Source: Diplonema papillatum
Lineage: Eukaryota; Euglenozoa; Diplonemea; Diplonemida; Diplonemidae
Assembly (NCBI GenBank): GCA_030068145.1
Contig: JAPJBO010000337.1
Span: 157,410-221,409 of the forward strand
DNA length: 64,000 bases
Direction: 5' to 3'
In this document: piece by piece, positions 33,154-43,590 of the stretch
Layout of the letters: each line of letters starts with the position of its first letter
Position numbering within the stretch: the stretch's first letter is position 1
Notes under the pieces: model-generated
Told to the model about the DNA's origin: nothing
The model's input: the letters and a program-made list of their open reading frames with translations, nothing else
Databases searched by the model: none
Made by a program: the position numbers and the translations under genes

Positions 33154-34068
33154 CTGCCAGTCTCACAACTGACTGCTGCCCATACTCGCGCTTAGAAACA
33201 AAGGCAAAACACTCGGAGATGAACGCATTGCGATGGAGGTGCGCGAGGGGGCTTAGTTTAAAGTTTGGTCAGAACACCGCCTCTCGTGCAAGCATCAGGT
33301 TTTCCTCGGGGGTGCATGGACGTGTTTCTGTCTGCAGCGTGCTTCGGTCCTTCAAGCACGTCTGCAGACAGGACAGCGGTGCATGACTATCCTTCGAAGC
33401 TCGCCACAGCCAGTAACTATGGTACGAGAGCACAGGAAGATCCGTCTCTGAGAAGGGAGTCTGAGCAAGCAACTACAAAACTCAGAACAACACCTTTTTT
33501 AGAGATTTGGGCTGACCAAGTTTTCTTCGGCGGTGCATGGGAACTTGGTCAGCTGACCAAGTTCACTCTGGGTATAGAACTTCCAGGCGTGTAGAGTTCC
33601 CGGCCTAACCGACGCGTTTCTTTGAAACAAAGACTTTGGTGTGACCTTCTCCCCTCAGAGGGCGCGATTGCTGATTTCGACGGACAGGACAGCAAAAGGG
33701 GCCGCGGGCGTGACATCACTCACTTTCGTGTGAGCACGGGCCGGACTTTCCGAGTTTACGGTTGACGGTTGAGGCTGGGAGTCGAGTGGGAGGGAAGTCT
33801 TCGTGTATTGTTGACAGGCAGAACACTGCCTACCATGCTTGATACCAGCATCAGGTCTTCTGGGGTTGTAAGAACGTGCTTGGAATGGATATGTGCTCAA
33901 CGCCGCGCTGGTCCCGTCTGCGCCGTGTTTCGGTCCTTTAAACCACGGACACATAAGGCGGACCATCATGCGCGGAACCAGAGTGTCTGAGGAGTGTTCT
34001 ATCAGGCTTAATACCAGCAGCAGGTCTTCTGGGGAGGGGCGGGTATGTTGATCGTGTAGGGTGAATTC
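33154..34068. repeat. spacer made largely of R1 fragments
   Basis: A degraded R1 copy lies at about 33305-33480 (GCGTGCTTCGGTCCTTCAAG, GACAGGACAGCGGTG) and a better one at 33851-33997. The block AAGTTTTCTTCGGCGGTGCATGGGAACTTGGTCAGCTGACC near 33518-33560 is partly self-complementary around TTGGTCAGCTGACCAA. No gene seen. Confidence 0.55.
33851..33997. repeat. dispersed repeat family R1, copy 2
   Basis: Carries the R1 core in order: GGAATGGATATGTGCTCAAC, GTCTGCGCCGTGTTTCGGTC, ACCACGGACACATAAGGCGG and GCGCGGAACC. It is truncated after AGAGTGTCTGAG, so it lacks the right third of the family. Confidence 0.75.
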
Positions 34069-34188
34069 TCACTCCATAGTGAAGCCGGGATACTTTCGAG
34101 GAGGCAGGTGCTTCTTCAGTTTGCTTGTGCGTACCGGCTGATCATACTTCCACTTGAGTTCACCCTGTTTCTTTTTGAAGTCAGCCAT
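34069..34188 (-). CDS. 39-codon basic ORF
   Basis: ATG at 34188 opens MADFKKKQGELKWKYDQPVR, followed by a Lys/Pro-rich end and TGA. The composition is strikingly protein-like and basic (about one third Lys/Arg). It may be a small ribosome- or cytoskeleton-associated peptide, or the last exon of a larger gene. Just upstream is a repeat block (GGGCAACCCGCAAGA) also found near 8911. No family recognised. Confidence 0.35.
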   Translation of the reverse strand: MADFKKKQGELKWKYDQPVRTSKLKKHLPPRKYPGFTME

Positions 34189-34324
34189 CGCCAAAACACG
34201 ATGTCTGCCTCGGTTTAGCCAATGTAGGGCAACCCGCAAGACAACGCTAAAAAAAGCTGTAAAATGCTTGCTTTGCAGAAGAGACAAAGTGAAAGAGAGG
34301 GTATGGCACAGGCCGCTGTAGAGA

Positions 34325-34420
34325 GTGGCCCCCTGCCCATGCAAGAAAAAATACTGGGCCACAGCTCCAAACTGTTTCGCGTTTAAAAACCAGGGGTGTG
34401 TTTGTTGAGGTCTACGCAGG
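34325..34420. repeat. detached partial copy of the 35-kb tandem unit
   Basis: CCCATGCAAGAAAAAATACT, GGGCCACAGCTC and GTTTCGCGTTTAAAAACC match the core of the tandem units at 35190-36295, but this copy sits alone about 800 bp away and is more diverged. Confidence 0.6.
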
Positions 34421-34714
34421 GCTTACGCTCCGTTTTCGGTCTCAGAGAAAATACGTGTGGTCCACATGTGGACGCTCAAGGTTTCTTTCTCAAACTTTTT
34501 TACCCGGCGGAGGTCAACTGACCGGAGCGACCGGAGAGAGTGTGCTTGCGTTTTCTGGTAACCTAAGCTGATGACTTTATGTATCGATTGTCTGGTGAGC
34601 TTGAGGCGCCGCATAGGCGCTTGGTTCCGTGTGCGCGCCGCCCGATGCACACGGGTATTCGTTTGCGACAATAAAACCTGCGGGTAAACGACTGCGTCCC
34701 ATCACACTCAAAAA

Positions 34715-34860
34715 ATACTCGAGGGGCTGCCTTGTGCTTACTTCGAAGGAGGCTAGAGGGGGAGAAACAATACAACTACAAAATGGGTCTTTTTTGTTGA
34801 ACGCTTACGCCCGCCACTAAACCCAGATTCACCTGTGTTTCGTGTGGGCTACAGCACATT
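34715..34860. repeat. dispersed repeat family R4, copy 2
   Basis: Ordered matches to 2415-2600: CTTCGAAGGAGGCTAGAGG, GGGAGAA, ACAACTACAA, GGTCTT, CCAGATTCACCTGTGTTTCG and TGTGGGCTACAGCACATTT. Confidence 0.65.
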
Positions 34861-35189
34861 TACCTCCTTTGATCTTTGCAACTAGCAGCCTCCTCAAGTA
34901 TTTCCTACAAAGCAGGTGCTTATACAAAAAAAACCCCCCCTTGCGGGCAAAAAAAAATAGTGTCGCTACTGGACTTTGCGACACGTGGCTGTGCGGCCTT
35001 GGCGACTTGTGGGCCAAGACACACCCTGCATGTGGACCAGCCTGTGGCAAGCACATGTGGGGAAAGAAACAAATCAAAATCCACATGTGGTACCTGTGGA
35101 TCCACACGTGGAAGCACACGTGGGGGAAAAAAAATCCCAAAAGATTAACGTGTGGAAGTCCACACGCTCCACACGTGGAGCGTAAGTCC

Positions 35190-36295
35190 TGGCCTACGGT
35201 TGACAGACAAGGCCGACCCCATATCCATGCACGCACGAGGGCCTTGTACCAGGAGGATCCTCCAGGCGTGTTGGACCGCATCGTTGATGTTGACCTCCCA
35301 TGCAAGAAAAGATGCTGGGCCACAGCTCTGAACGTTTTCGCGTTTAAGAACCCGGGGTGGACTTGGTTAGGTGACAGACAAGGCCGACCCCATGATCCAT
35401 GCACGTACGAGGGCCTTGTACCAGGAGGATCCTCCAGGCGTGTTGGACCGCATCGTTGATGTTGACCTCCCATGCAAGAAAAGATGCTGGGCCACAGCTC
35501 TGAACGTTTTCGCGTTTAAGAACCCGGGGTGGACTTGGTTTGGTGACAGACAAGGCCGACCCCATGATCCATGCACGTACGAGGGCCTTGTACCAGGAGG
35601 ATCCTCCAGGCGTGTTGGACCATGTTGACCTCCCATGCAAGAAAAGATGCTGGGCCACAGCTCTGAACGTTTTCGCGTTTAAGAACCCGGGGTGGACTTG
35701 GTTAGGTGACAGACAAGGCCGACCCCATGATCCATGCACGTACGAGGGCCTTGTACCAGGAGGATCCTCCAGGCGTGTTGGACCGCATCGTTGATGTTGA
35801 CCTCTCCCATGCAAGAAAAGATGCTGGGCCACAGCTCTGAACTGTTTTCGCGTTTAAGAATTCGGGGTGTATTTGTTGAGGTCTACGGTTGGCATACAAG
35901 GCCGACCCCATGATCGACGCACGCACGAGTTTTCGTGGGCACAATCAAGGAGCCGCCCGAGCGGGTGCAGCAGCGTTGCGGGGGGCAGTCCAGCGGGCAC
36001 GTGCAGGTTTTGCTGGAGGATCGTTGATGTTGACCGCCCATGCAAGAAAAGATGCTGGGCCACAGCTCTAAACTGTTTCGCGTTTTAAGAACCCGGGGTG
36101 TATTTGGGTAGGTCTGCAGTTGGCAGACAAGGCCGACCCCATGATCGACGCAAGCACGAGGGTTCAAGGGCACACGCCAGGAGGATCGTACCCGCCCGAG
36201 CGGGTGCAGCAGCGTTGCGGGGGACAGTCCAGCGGCCACGTGCAGGCTTTGCTGGGGGCGGGTTGGACCGCATCGTTGATGTTGACCGCCAGGGC
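35190..36295. repeat. tandem array, six units of about 160-230 bp
   Basis: The anchor ACAAGGCCGACCCCA recurs at about 35208, 35383, 35555, 35715, 35897 and 36130. Between anchors come GGGCCTTGTACCAGGAGGATC, TTGGACCGCATCGTTGATGT, CCATGCAAGAAAAGATGCTG and GTTTCGCGTTTAAGAA. The four left units are nearly identical. The two right units carry a different 70-bp insert (GAGCGGGTGCAGCAGCGTTG, GGCACGTGCAGG-like). The rightmost end shares GTTGGACCGCATCGTTGATG with the last codons of the transporter gene, so the array starts inside that gene. Confidence 0.85.
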
Positions 36296-38507
36296 CACCA
36301 AGCCGAAGACCGCGCCGCCTACCAGCGTCGCCCAGCAGAGCTTTGTCTTCAGGTTTCCGCACCAGCCGACGGCTTCCTTGTACTGTTTGATGTACAGCGC
36401 ACACGGCAGGACGACAGCCGTAACGGTGAGGCCGCCCGCCCCCGTGACCCCCAGCACGACCTCCACGCGGGAGACCAGCACGGCAAGCCCGAAGCAGGCA
36501 AGCACGAACACAACCACCCACACAACCCTCCGCCCCCAGTCACTCGGCGGGCTCCGGGGGAAGAACAACCGGTCGAGGGCAACCACGGCTGGGCCCGCTA
36601 GGCAGGGAAACCCGGCCAAAACCGATATGACAACGCAAAGCCGGCCAATCGTCACAGCGATGTCGTCAACTTCGTGGTTCAACAGGACATTCCCGTGGGT
36701 ATCGCCGTAGAAAGTGTAGTACCCGAAGGAGCCGACGCACGCGTAGAGCAGCCAGCAGCTTCCATACGACGCGGTCAGCCACTGACGAACGCGCGACTCG
36801 GTCGGGTTGCGCATCTCGTCGTAGATGTGGACGAGTGTGATGTGCGGCGCGTAGGCGAATGTAATGATCGCAATGGAGCGGAACACTCCCTCGTCGAATC
36901 TGAACATCACGAGGCTGTCGTCCTCAGCCGGCTTCTCTCCCCAAGCCATGCCTGCGTGGTGGTCTATACTACAGAATGACTACAGAATGGAAGACTACAG
37001 AATGCATTGGGGCGTCTGGTGTGATACTGCTCCACGCAGCCACTTTTCCGGTGAAGAAGGAAGCCAATTCCTGTGGATGTCTATTCGATCAAAGATGTCG
37101 GGGTGCGGGTCTTTGCCTTCAGTAAGTCGCCTGTCCTTCTTGACCGTCGGGCTCGGTTCAGTGGCGCATCATGTGCAGAGGCACGTAAGTCTTTTCCGAA
37201 GCCTTCGTCTTTAGAGTGCAAGTTCGCTTAGGGATCCGGGGTTTCATAGTCACCATTGTCGTAAAGGGTTCTTTAGTGGTCTGCCACACAGGGCCCATTT
37301 CCGAAGTGATTCCGAAGTGATTCCGCTCTCCAAAACACAAGGGGTGCAGACAGTCGCTTTTCGGTGGGCTGGGATGTGCACCCCGGACCCCATTTCCGAA
37401 ATGATTCCGAAGTGATTCCACCCCTATTGTGGCAGACCACTAAGGTTAAGTATGGTAGTGTGCGTATTGTATCTGCTGTAGTGGCAGTACGTGTACTTGT
37501 GCGTGTGGCTTTGTTGCCTACTGCCGACTATTCGACTTATTTCAGCGCGCGCTCTTATTTCCTACGTGTCTTTGCCATTTCCATGTCTCTTGCGACCGAC
37601 ACCGAGTCCACGTTCGTTTTTGCGCGTTCCGCAAGCGAAGTCGCGGGCAGTAGTCCTCCGTTCTTCGCTTTGTTTGATAGGAATGCTTGCTTTTTTTCGC
37701 GATGAGTTTGATGAAAGCTGTCATACCCGCTTTGACGGTGACGACGGCCGTGAGATAGAGCATGGAGACAATGGCAAACAGAGACACGTAGCGGAGCGCC
37801 GTGAACGTGGGGAGGATGCACAATGCAAGCTCGAGAACAGCCGCGAAGACCATAGGCGCCTCCCGTTGAGCCCAGGGGCTGCAGTACGAATCCGGGGTGT
37901 CGCCGAGCCAGTACCCGATGGGCGGCGCAGCGAGATCGCCGACCAGTTGCAGGTAAATGGTGCTGATCCCGACCATCACAACGACCACGACCACTTGCAC
38001 GAAAGTGGTCCCCCTCGGCCCGAATCCTTCGTACATCAACTCCCCGTAGGACGCGTTGGCCTCCGGAGGAAGCAGGCGGGACAGATCGCAAAGGAGGATC
38101 GACGTGAACGCCATGAACCCGCACACAACGGTCAGCAGAATCAGCCCCAAAACGATGCCGACGTTCCGGAACGCGAACGGCATAGCAACGGTTCCCGCGC
38201 CGAGGCAGACGTTGCACAGGTTGAGGCACGATGTCGGCACCCCCGCGATTCCCTTCTTCCCCCGCAGCACGGAGTCCGTCCGGTCGGCGCTCACCATGCG
38301 CAACGCCTCGCACCATTCGGGATCCGACCGGTAGCTGCCGCCGGCGGCACTGGGCAGCGCCATGGAGCCCGCCAACGACGTCGTGAACCACCGCCCGGTG
38401 TTCAAAGGGTTGTTCTCCGCGCTCGCGGGAACGCCATCGATCGCGTCGTAGCCATGCCTCGCGGCTCCGGTCTTACCTGCGTTGCTAACGTCCTGTGCCG
38501 GCTGCAT
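36164..38507 (-). CDS. AAAP/SLC38-type amino acid transporter
   Basis: Two exons: 38507-37727 and 36951-36164, with a 775-nt GT-AG intron. The joint is phase 1 (GCG G|GTATGA ... CACGCAG|GC ATG) and yields AVVTVKAGMAWGEKP. Product about 522 residues. The start at 38507 precedes a soluble N-terminus. Eleven hydrophobic helices can be counted: five in exon 1, beginning with SCLNLCNVCLGAGTVAMPFA (the TM1 G-A-G motif of the family), and six in exon 2, including FAYAPHITLVHIYDEMRNPT, the conserved TM6 segment with its Tyr-Asp-Glu, and SFGYYTFYGDTHGNVLLN. These are hallmarks of proton- or sodium-coupled neutral amino acid transporters in plasma, lysosomal or vacuolar membranes. After the last helix the tail (NINDAVQ onward, about 45 residues) runs into the tandem array and looks recently acquired. 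Substrate unknown. Confidence 0.88.
37208..37275. repeat. dispersed repeat R3 copy in the transporter intron
   Basis: TTTAGAGTGCAAGTTCGCTT, GGGATCCGGGG, TCACC and AAAGGGTTCTTT match R3 copies at 23829, 30410 and 30560. Its position shows that R3 also inserts in introns. Nearby, ATTTCCGAAGTGATTCCGA and a near copy occur twice (37300 and 37391). Confidence 0.6.
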
Positions 38508-39379
38508 CGCCTGCCATTAGTCTGGGTGGGAAGGGAAGGGGCGTGCAACCTGTTCGGGTCGTCGGATTCTTTTTCATTTCAAAAGCTTGTTGGGCACGTA
38601 TGAAAAGAAGCAGGTGGCGATCGGTGGCAGCAGCAGACAGACGAGCTGTGCCGGCTGGTCGGTGTAAGGCGTGGGAATAACCTTGCTCAACGACCGCTCT
38701 AATTCGGTTCCCTCCGGCTCTCCAATGTGTCTCTATTTTGTGTAGAAGTAGAAGTAAATATGGCGCATTTGAAGACCTGATTTTGACAGAACTGGCAGGT
38801 AACGTTTTCTCTCACACTGTGAAGAAGGCGCACGCTTTCAGCACAGAGCAGAAGTACAAAGGCCACCCTGGCAGCACATAATCGCAACAGCTACAGACCC
38901 CAGCTTCAGCACCATGCTCACACAAAAGGCATCTGAAACGGTTACTCGAAAGACAGCGCAAGACAGCAGTCACCGGGATCGTGGGGACAACAAAAAAAGA
39001 AGAACGGCAGGCAACAAAAAAGAACAGAAGACAAGAAGGACGGCGGGGGGGAACGAGACCAAAGAGAAGAAACGCGGGGGGAGGCAGACGTGTCGGCTCG
39101 CTTCTCCCTTCCACGCCGGGCCCCGTGAAAAAGACCGCCCGTACTGCACGGCGGAGGTTGCAGGTGTCACCTCGAGTTGCGATGCGCGTCCCTGCTTGCG
39201 TGGGGCATTGGCGGGGGTGCGACTGTCGCTGGTTGACTTGAGAGGCAGAGCCATGCAGTGGGGCACGACGGACCAACGAGCCTAGCGAACGCTGCACACC
39301 GCAGCACGCCAGCCGTACGGCCGAATCTGGTCAACCGGATGCGGGAGAATGAGAGGCGAGTGCGAGCTTCCAGATCTCC
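38508..39379. other. spacer upstream of the transporter
   Basis: No gene seen. The 38960-39130 stretch is purine-rich on the plus strand (AAAAAAGAAGAACGGCAGGC and similar), so the minus strand is pyrimidine-rich. That could act as a processing signal upstream of the transporter, but this is speculative. Confidence 0.4.
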
Positions 39380-39494
39380 TCACTCCTCCACCATGTACAA
39401 ATATCGGCGGGCGGACGTCGTTTCGTGGAGGCGCGCTGCGGTCTCCACCAGCCCTGGCGGGGTGGCCCTCTTTGCGATGTCGGCTCTAAATAAC
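39380..39494 (-). CDS. candidate terminal exon, unknown protein
   Basis: Acceptor TCTGCTTTGCCCAG|GTTATT opens a 37-codon frame to TGA: LFRADIAKRATPPGLVETAA, then a charged helix ending RRYLYMVEE. Helical, protein-like composition in a repeat-rich setting. The first base completes a codon (entry phase 2). No matching upstream exon was identified before the R1 repeat at 39641. Confidence 0.4.
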
Positions 39495-39640
39495 CTGGGC
39501 AAAGCAGAAACGTCCGAGGGTTGCATTGTTCACCCACGAACAGGGACGTGAGCTGGGTTTAAACCGTCATGAGACAACACACAGAGAATGCTGGCGGGAC
39601 CGAGTTCAGTTCGCGGAACAGGGGGGGGGGGGGGGGCAAG

Positions 39641-39848
39641 AACGTGCTTGGCAGTCTGCGCCGTGTTTCGGTCCTTTAAGCCACGGACACAAAGGCGGAC
39701 CATCATCAGCGCGGAACCTGAGTGTCTGCAGACAGGACAGCGGTGTGAGTCTGGTTGGTCAGGCGGCTGTTCGCAGCACGTCACAGCCAGGGCCACCCGT
39801 GCTACCAGAGCACAGGCGAATCCAGGAGGGCGTGTCTGAGCAATCAGT
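39641..39848. repeat. dispersed repeat family R1, copy 3
   Basis: Close to the 5799-6080 copy, with the internal segment between GTGCTTGG and GTCTGCGCC deleted. It is preceded by a 16-G run (about 39620-39635). It ends with GTGTCTGAGCAATCAGTT, the same right-hand end as the first copy, which helps to define the element's border. Confidence 0.75.
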
Positions 39849-40293
39849 TAAAAACGCGGTGGTTCAGTTCGCGGAACGTGGGGGTGGCGGGGTGGGGTCG
39901 TCGTCTTACGACGCTTGCGAGCTGCCTTCTTTTTTGGTTGCTGCGCGGGCGGGAAAAAGTCCCCTGTCCTCCGCAATTTCTGGCGCCCGCGCTATGTGTG
40001 GTGGCACGGAGCGGCACGGGGCGGTCAGGACCTGCTTCCGTGGGCATCATCGAAAGAGAGTGGATCTACCGTTTCTCCTTCAAAAAGGTGTGGTCAACTG
40101 TCCTCCTTGGAACGGAGACGCGCGCTGGTCGCACAGTTTCCCGACTACGAAAGGTGGAAGGTGTCAAAAAAGGGATTTCTTTTGGATCAAGCACCTGCTT
40201 TGTAGGAAATACTACGAACTCGTCTCGACTACGAACTCGTGAGCAACTGCCAACAACAGTTTGCAACCGACTAGAGTTGCGCCGCCAAAAATA

Positions 40294-41148
40294 AAATGGC
40301 CCAAAATGGCCAAAATCTGGAAAAATCGGCAAAAATGGCTCAAAATGGTCAAAATCTGGAAAAATCGGCAAAAATGGCCCAAAATGGCCAAATACTGGAA
40401 AAATCGGCAAAAATGGCCCAAAATGGTCAAAATCTGCAAAAATGGCCCAAAATGGCCAAAAACTGGAAAAATCGGCAAAAATGGCCCAAAATGGCCAAAA
40501 ACTGGAAAAATCGGCAAAAATGGCCCAAAATGGCCAAAAACTGGATAAATCGGCAAAAATGGCCCAAAATGGCCAAAAACTGGAAAAATCGGCAAAAATG
40601 CCCCAAAATGGCCAATACTGGAAAAATCGGCAAAAATGGCCCAAAATGGCCAAAATCTGGAAAAATCGGCAAAAATGGCTCAAAATGGTCAAAATCTGGA
40701 AAAATCGGCAAAAATGGCCCAAAATGGCCAAAAACTGGAAAAATCGGCAAAAATGGCCCAAAATGGTCAAAATCTGCAAAAATGGCCCAAAATGGCCAAA
40801 AACTGGAAAAATCGGCAAAAATGGCCCAAAATGGTCAAAATCTGGATAAATCGGCAAAAATGGCCCGAAATGGCCAAAAACTGGATAAATCGGCAAAAAT
40901 GGCCCAAAATGGCCAAAAACTGGATAAATCGGCAAAAATGCCCCAAAATGGCCAATACTGGAAAAATCGGCAAAAATGGCCCAAAATGGTCAAAATCTGG
41001 AAAAATCGGCAAAAATGGCCCAAAATGGCCAAATACTGGAAAAATCGGCAAAAATGGCCCAGATTGGTCAAAAACTGGAAAAATCGGCAAAAATGGCCCA
41101 AAATGGCCAAACACTGGAAAAATCGGCAAAAATGGCCCAAAATCTGGA
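40294..41148. repeat. 39-bp minisatellite, about 22 units
   Basis: Unit approximately AAAATGGCCCAAAATGGCCA followed by AAAACTGGAAAAATCGGCA. Variants swap GGCC/GGTC, ACTGG/ATCTGG and GGAAA/GGATAA, and a few units lack the GGAAAAATCGG segment. Because 39 is a multiple of three and the unit lacks stops, both strands stay open in several frames. This gives long but artefactual ORFs with 13-residue periods. Variant order suggests larger composite units copied as blocks (40294-40441 resembles 40633-40780). Confidence 0.92.
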
Positions 41149-41226
41149 AAATGTGAATTTTGACCCAAAAAAAAACACGAAGTGCATTTCCAGCCAAAAA
41201 GTCTGGTAACAATTTCAAGCCAAATT

Positions 41227-41395
41227 TTGGTACCTCTAAGGAAATTTCCAAAATTGTTTTTAGGCCAAATTGGCTGAGAAATGTACTTCGAGAATTTCGA
41301 TTTTGGTACCTCTAAGGAAATAAAAAAATTGTTTGGTACCTCTAAGGAAATAAACAAATTGTTTGGTACCTCTAAGGAAATAAACGGATTGTGTT
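41227..41395. repeat. four copies of a 19-30-bp repeat
   Basis: TTTGGTACCTCTAAGGAAAT occurs at about 41226, 41302, 41332 and 41362, the last three spaced 30 bp apart. It lies directly after the 39-bp minisatellite, so repeat expansion has occurred twice in neighbouring sequence. Confidence 0.85.
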
Positions 41396-41989
41396 AGTCC
41401 TCTATAGGACTTTTTCTCTTTTTTTTCCCAAAATTTTTGGGGACCATCGGCCCCGTGGCAGCGTTTAAAAAGGACACAAGGTTTTGACCCTGCATGGTAC
41501 CTCTGCGGCCGCTCGAACTTCATTTGCTTTTCTTTTCGGGTGTATTCGGTTGGAAAAGCACTGAAAAGGCCCAACCCCTTAAGGTACTGCCAGTCACTGG
41601 ACAGGTACTGTCTATAACGAGGGGGCAGGGGCGTAGGGGAGGGGACGGGTCTGACGCACCACCATGGTTTGCCTGCAGGTGTCTGCTTTCAAAAAAAGGA
41701 AAAGAGAAGGAAACGGAGAGAAAAAGATGAAAAGGGCTGAAAAAGAGGAAGAAAAAAGTAAGGCATAACCCAAAAAAGAAACGAGAAGCGCGGCGGGAAT
41801 GCCCTCAGGTGCCGCGGAACACCCGAGGAGAACAGACCTGCGGTCAAGATTTCTTTTCGCCTGCATTCCGGATGGTGCACCCACAAAATAACCCGCAGCG
41901 GCAAGGTCCAACCGCATGCCATCGCGATGAAGCACATGCGGATGAAGGGTGGATGCAAGAACGCGCTTGGAAATGGTATGTGCTTCGTA

Positions 41990-42330
41990 CTGTGTCTATC
42001 TTCCGGATTCTACTGTTTCGGCCCCAGGTTCCGCGCTCATACTGGTCCGCCTAGATATAGTGGTCAAACAATTCGCATGCGATAATGATTATCGCATTAT
42101 CGCACAAGATTATCGCATATAATCGGCATGCGATAATATGCGATAGTCCATACTGTATTTGCTCGGGGGTTTAATCGTGCGATAATGCGATAATTATTAT
42201 CGCATGCGAATCGTTTGACCACTATGCCTAGAGTGTCCGTGTCTGAGTGTTTGCAGACGGCGACGGAAACCTGGTTTGTCAGGCGGCTGTTAGTAGAGTC
42301 ACCCCTACACCCGTGTCGGAACAACCAGCT
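41990..42330. repeat. R1 copy with internal inversion around a MITE
   Basis: Left part ATGTGCTTCGTACTGTGTC and TGTTTCGG match R1. Then AGGTTCCGCGCTCAT and TGGTCCGCCT are the reverse complement of the R1 middle (AGGCGGACCA...GCGCGGAACCT). The MITE follows, then GTGTCCGTG (reverse complement of CACGGACAC), and after it TGAGTGTTTGCAGACGG and CTGGTTTGTCAGGCGGCTGT resume the normal R1 orientation. Confidence 0.75.
42060..42222. mobile_element. 163-bp MITE with 46-bp terminal inverted repeats
   Basis: Left arm 42060-42105 and right arm 42177-42222 are reverse complements at 44 of 46 positions. They begin GTGGTCAAAC(A/G)ATTCGCATG and contain GCATGCGATAAT. TA dinucleotides flank both ends (42058-42059 and 42223-42224), the target duplication of Tc1/mariner-type transposition. 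The 71-bp centre repeats ATTATCGCAT and GATAAT motifs and has no ORF. A non-autonomous element mobilised in trans is the simplest reading. Confidence 0.85.
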
Positions 42331-43185
42331 AAAACCCTCACAGCGCCCGCCCTACTCGTGACTGCGACTCACTAGAAGGGGAGGAGGGTTAGGTTTGTGC
42401 TTTTCGGGGCGCGCTCAAAAAAAAGGAGGCGCCCTTCGTCGAAGATTAAAGAAACGCGGGGCGTTCGAAAGACTTCGCCGCTTTCCGAATAAAGCAACCG
42501 ACCCCTCCCACGAGTTTCTCCTTTCTGTTCTCTTCTTGTCTCTTCGAACACAGACTTTCTCGGACCGACTGCGTCTTTGTTAAACAGTTCGTCCGCTACT
42601 CGAAATGCGCGTCGCGGTCTGTAGTCTCGGTTCCCGACCAGGTCCATCAGTAGTAGGATAAACCTGTCGCGCGGTATAAATCCGCTCACGTTCCCTGTTG
42701 CTTGGTGAAGAACCTTACCCTTGGGAAACTCTGCTTGCCACGGGTTAACAAGCAACCGTTGCGATGGACGTTCGGCAGTCGGTGGCAACTATTTTGCCAT
42801 TGCGGCGGCGGAGAGCCGGAACAGATGTGCGGACAATCCTTTTTTTCGTGGCGAACCCGTGCCGGCAATGTCCAATGCAATCAGTCACGAAAGGCTTTCG
42901 GAGCCGGAAGCAGAGGGCGCCCCCACGCACTGCCCACTCCAGCGAAAGCAAGACCAAAAAGCAGGAGCTGGCGGCGTGGTTTTTTTTACGCCTTGGTCTG
43001 CGCACAAAACGAGAGTCTCATTCTGCGCCCGAGGATTCGATGTCGGTTTGGAATTTGCGTTGCGCACGGCGCCAAACCGGCGGCCCGAATGCCGTGCGTG
43101 GTTTAGCTGCAATCGGTGGCCGGCGCCTCGCTTTGCACGGTGCCGCAGCCACGTTGCAATACCACGCGCAACAGCTAACAGACAT

Positions 43186-43274
43186 CAGAGCACGCAACAA
43201 GTAGTAATCAGGGCATGGTGGATGTCTGCTAGCTGCAACCACCATGCCCTGATTATTACTTGACGCGTGCTCTG
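43186..43274. repeat. imperfect palindrome, about 35-bp arms
   Basis: Arms 43186-43221 (CAGAGCACGC ... TAGTAATCAGGGCATGGTGG) and 43239-43274 (CCACCATGCCCTGATTATTA ... GCGTGCTCTG) pair with one mismatch and small indels across a 17-bp loop. It could form a cruciform or be a short MITE remnant. No clear target duplication was seen. Confidence 0.8.
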
Positions 43275-43494
43275 TTCTGCCTTTCTTGCCTGTCCTTCAG
43301 CTGTGTGCGTGTGTGTTGGCGTAGGTGTGGATGTGAGTGCTGCTGGGATGAAAAAACACACGGAATTGTTGATTCGGTCGCTTGACTTTGTGCTCACGAT
43401 CACTGAGTTGGACTTGAAACCGGGACTTTCGTGAGAAAGGGCGAAGAACAATCCGTTTCCTATCTGGCAAGACCTGCGAGTCGACTCTTCTCTC

Positions 43495-43590
43495 AACGAC
43501 AGCAAGTCGTCAGACTAACCCACCCGAAGGCGGTTGGTTCCTTTTGGCAAGCTTTCCCTGCCGGACGAAGTTGCTTGGGTTGGCTGTTTT
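43495..43590. repeat. dispersed repeat family R2, copy 2
   Basis: GTCGTCAGACTAACCCACCC, GAAGGCGGTTGGTTCCTTTT, GGCAAGCTTTCCCTGCCGG and GAAGTTGCTTGGGTTGGC match 32505-32585. It lies just downstream of the last identified LSM12-like exon. Confidence 0.65.

Noticed and set aside
40294-41163. CRISPR-like regular array and long ORFs on both strands
   Set aside because: Units are contiguous 39-bp repeats with no unique spacers, in a eukaryotic genome; ORFs are a by-product of a stop-free unit length divisible by three.
42372-42788. 138-codon minus-strand ORF
   Set aside because: Composition is ambiguous, no domain or splice sites fit, and it lies in repeat-rich sequence downstream of LSM12. It could hide an exon but I cannot support one.
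43020-43100. Possible last LSM12 exon (KPRTAFGPPVWRRAQRKFQT then a stop)
   Set aside because: The peptide looks plausible as a C-terminal helix, but its acceptor phase does not match the phase-0 donor at 43721.
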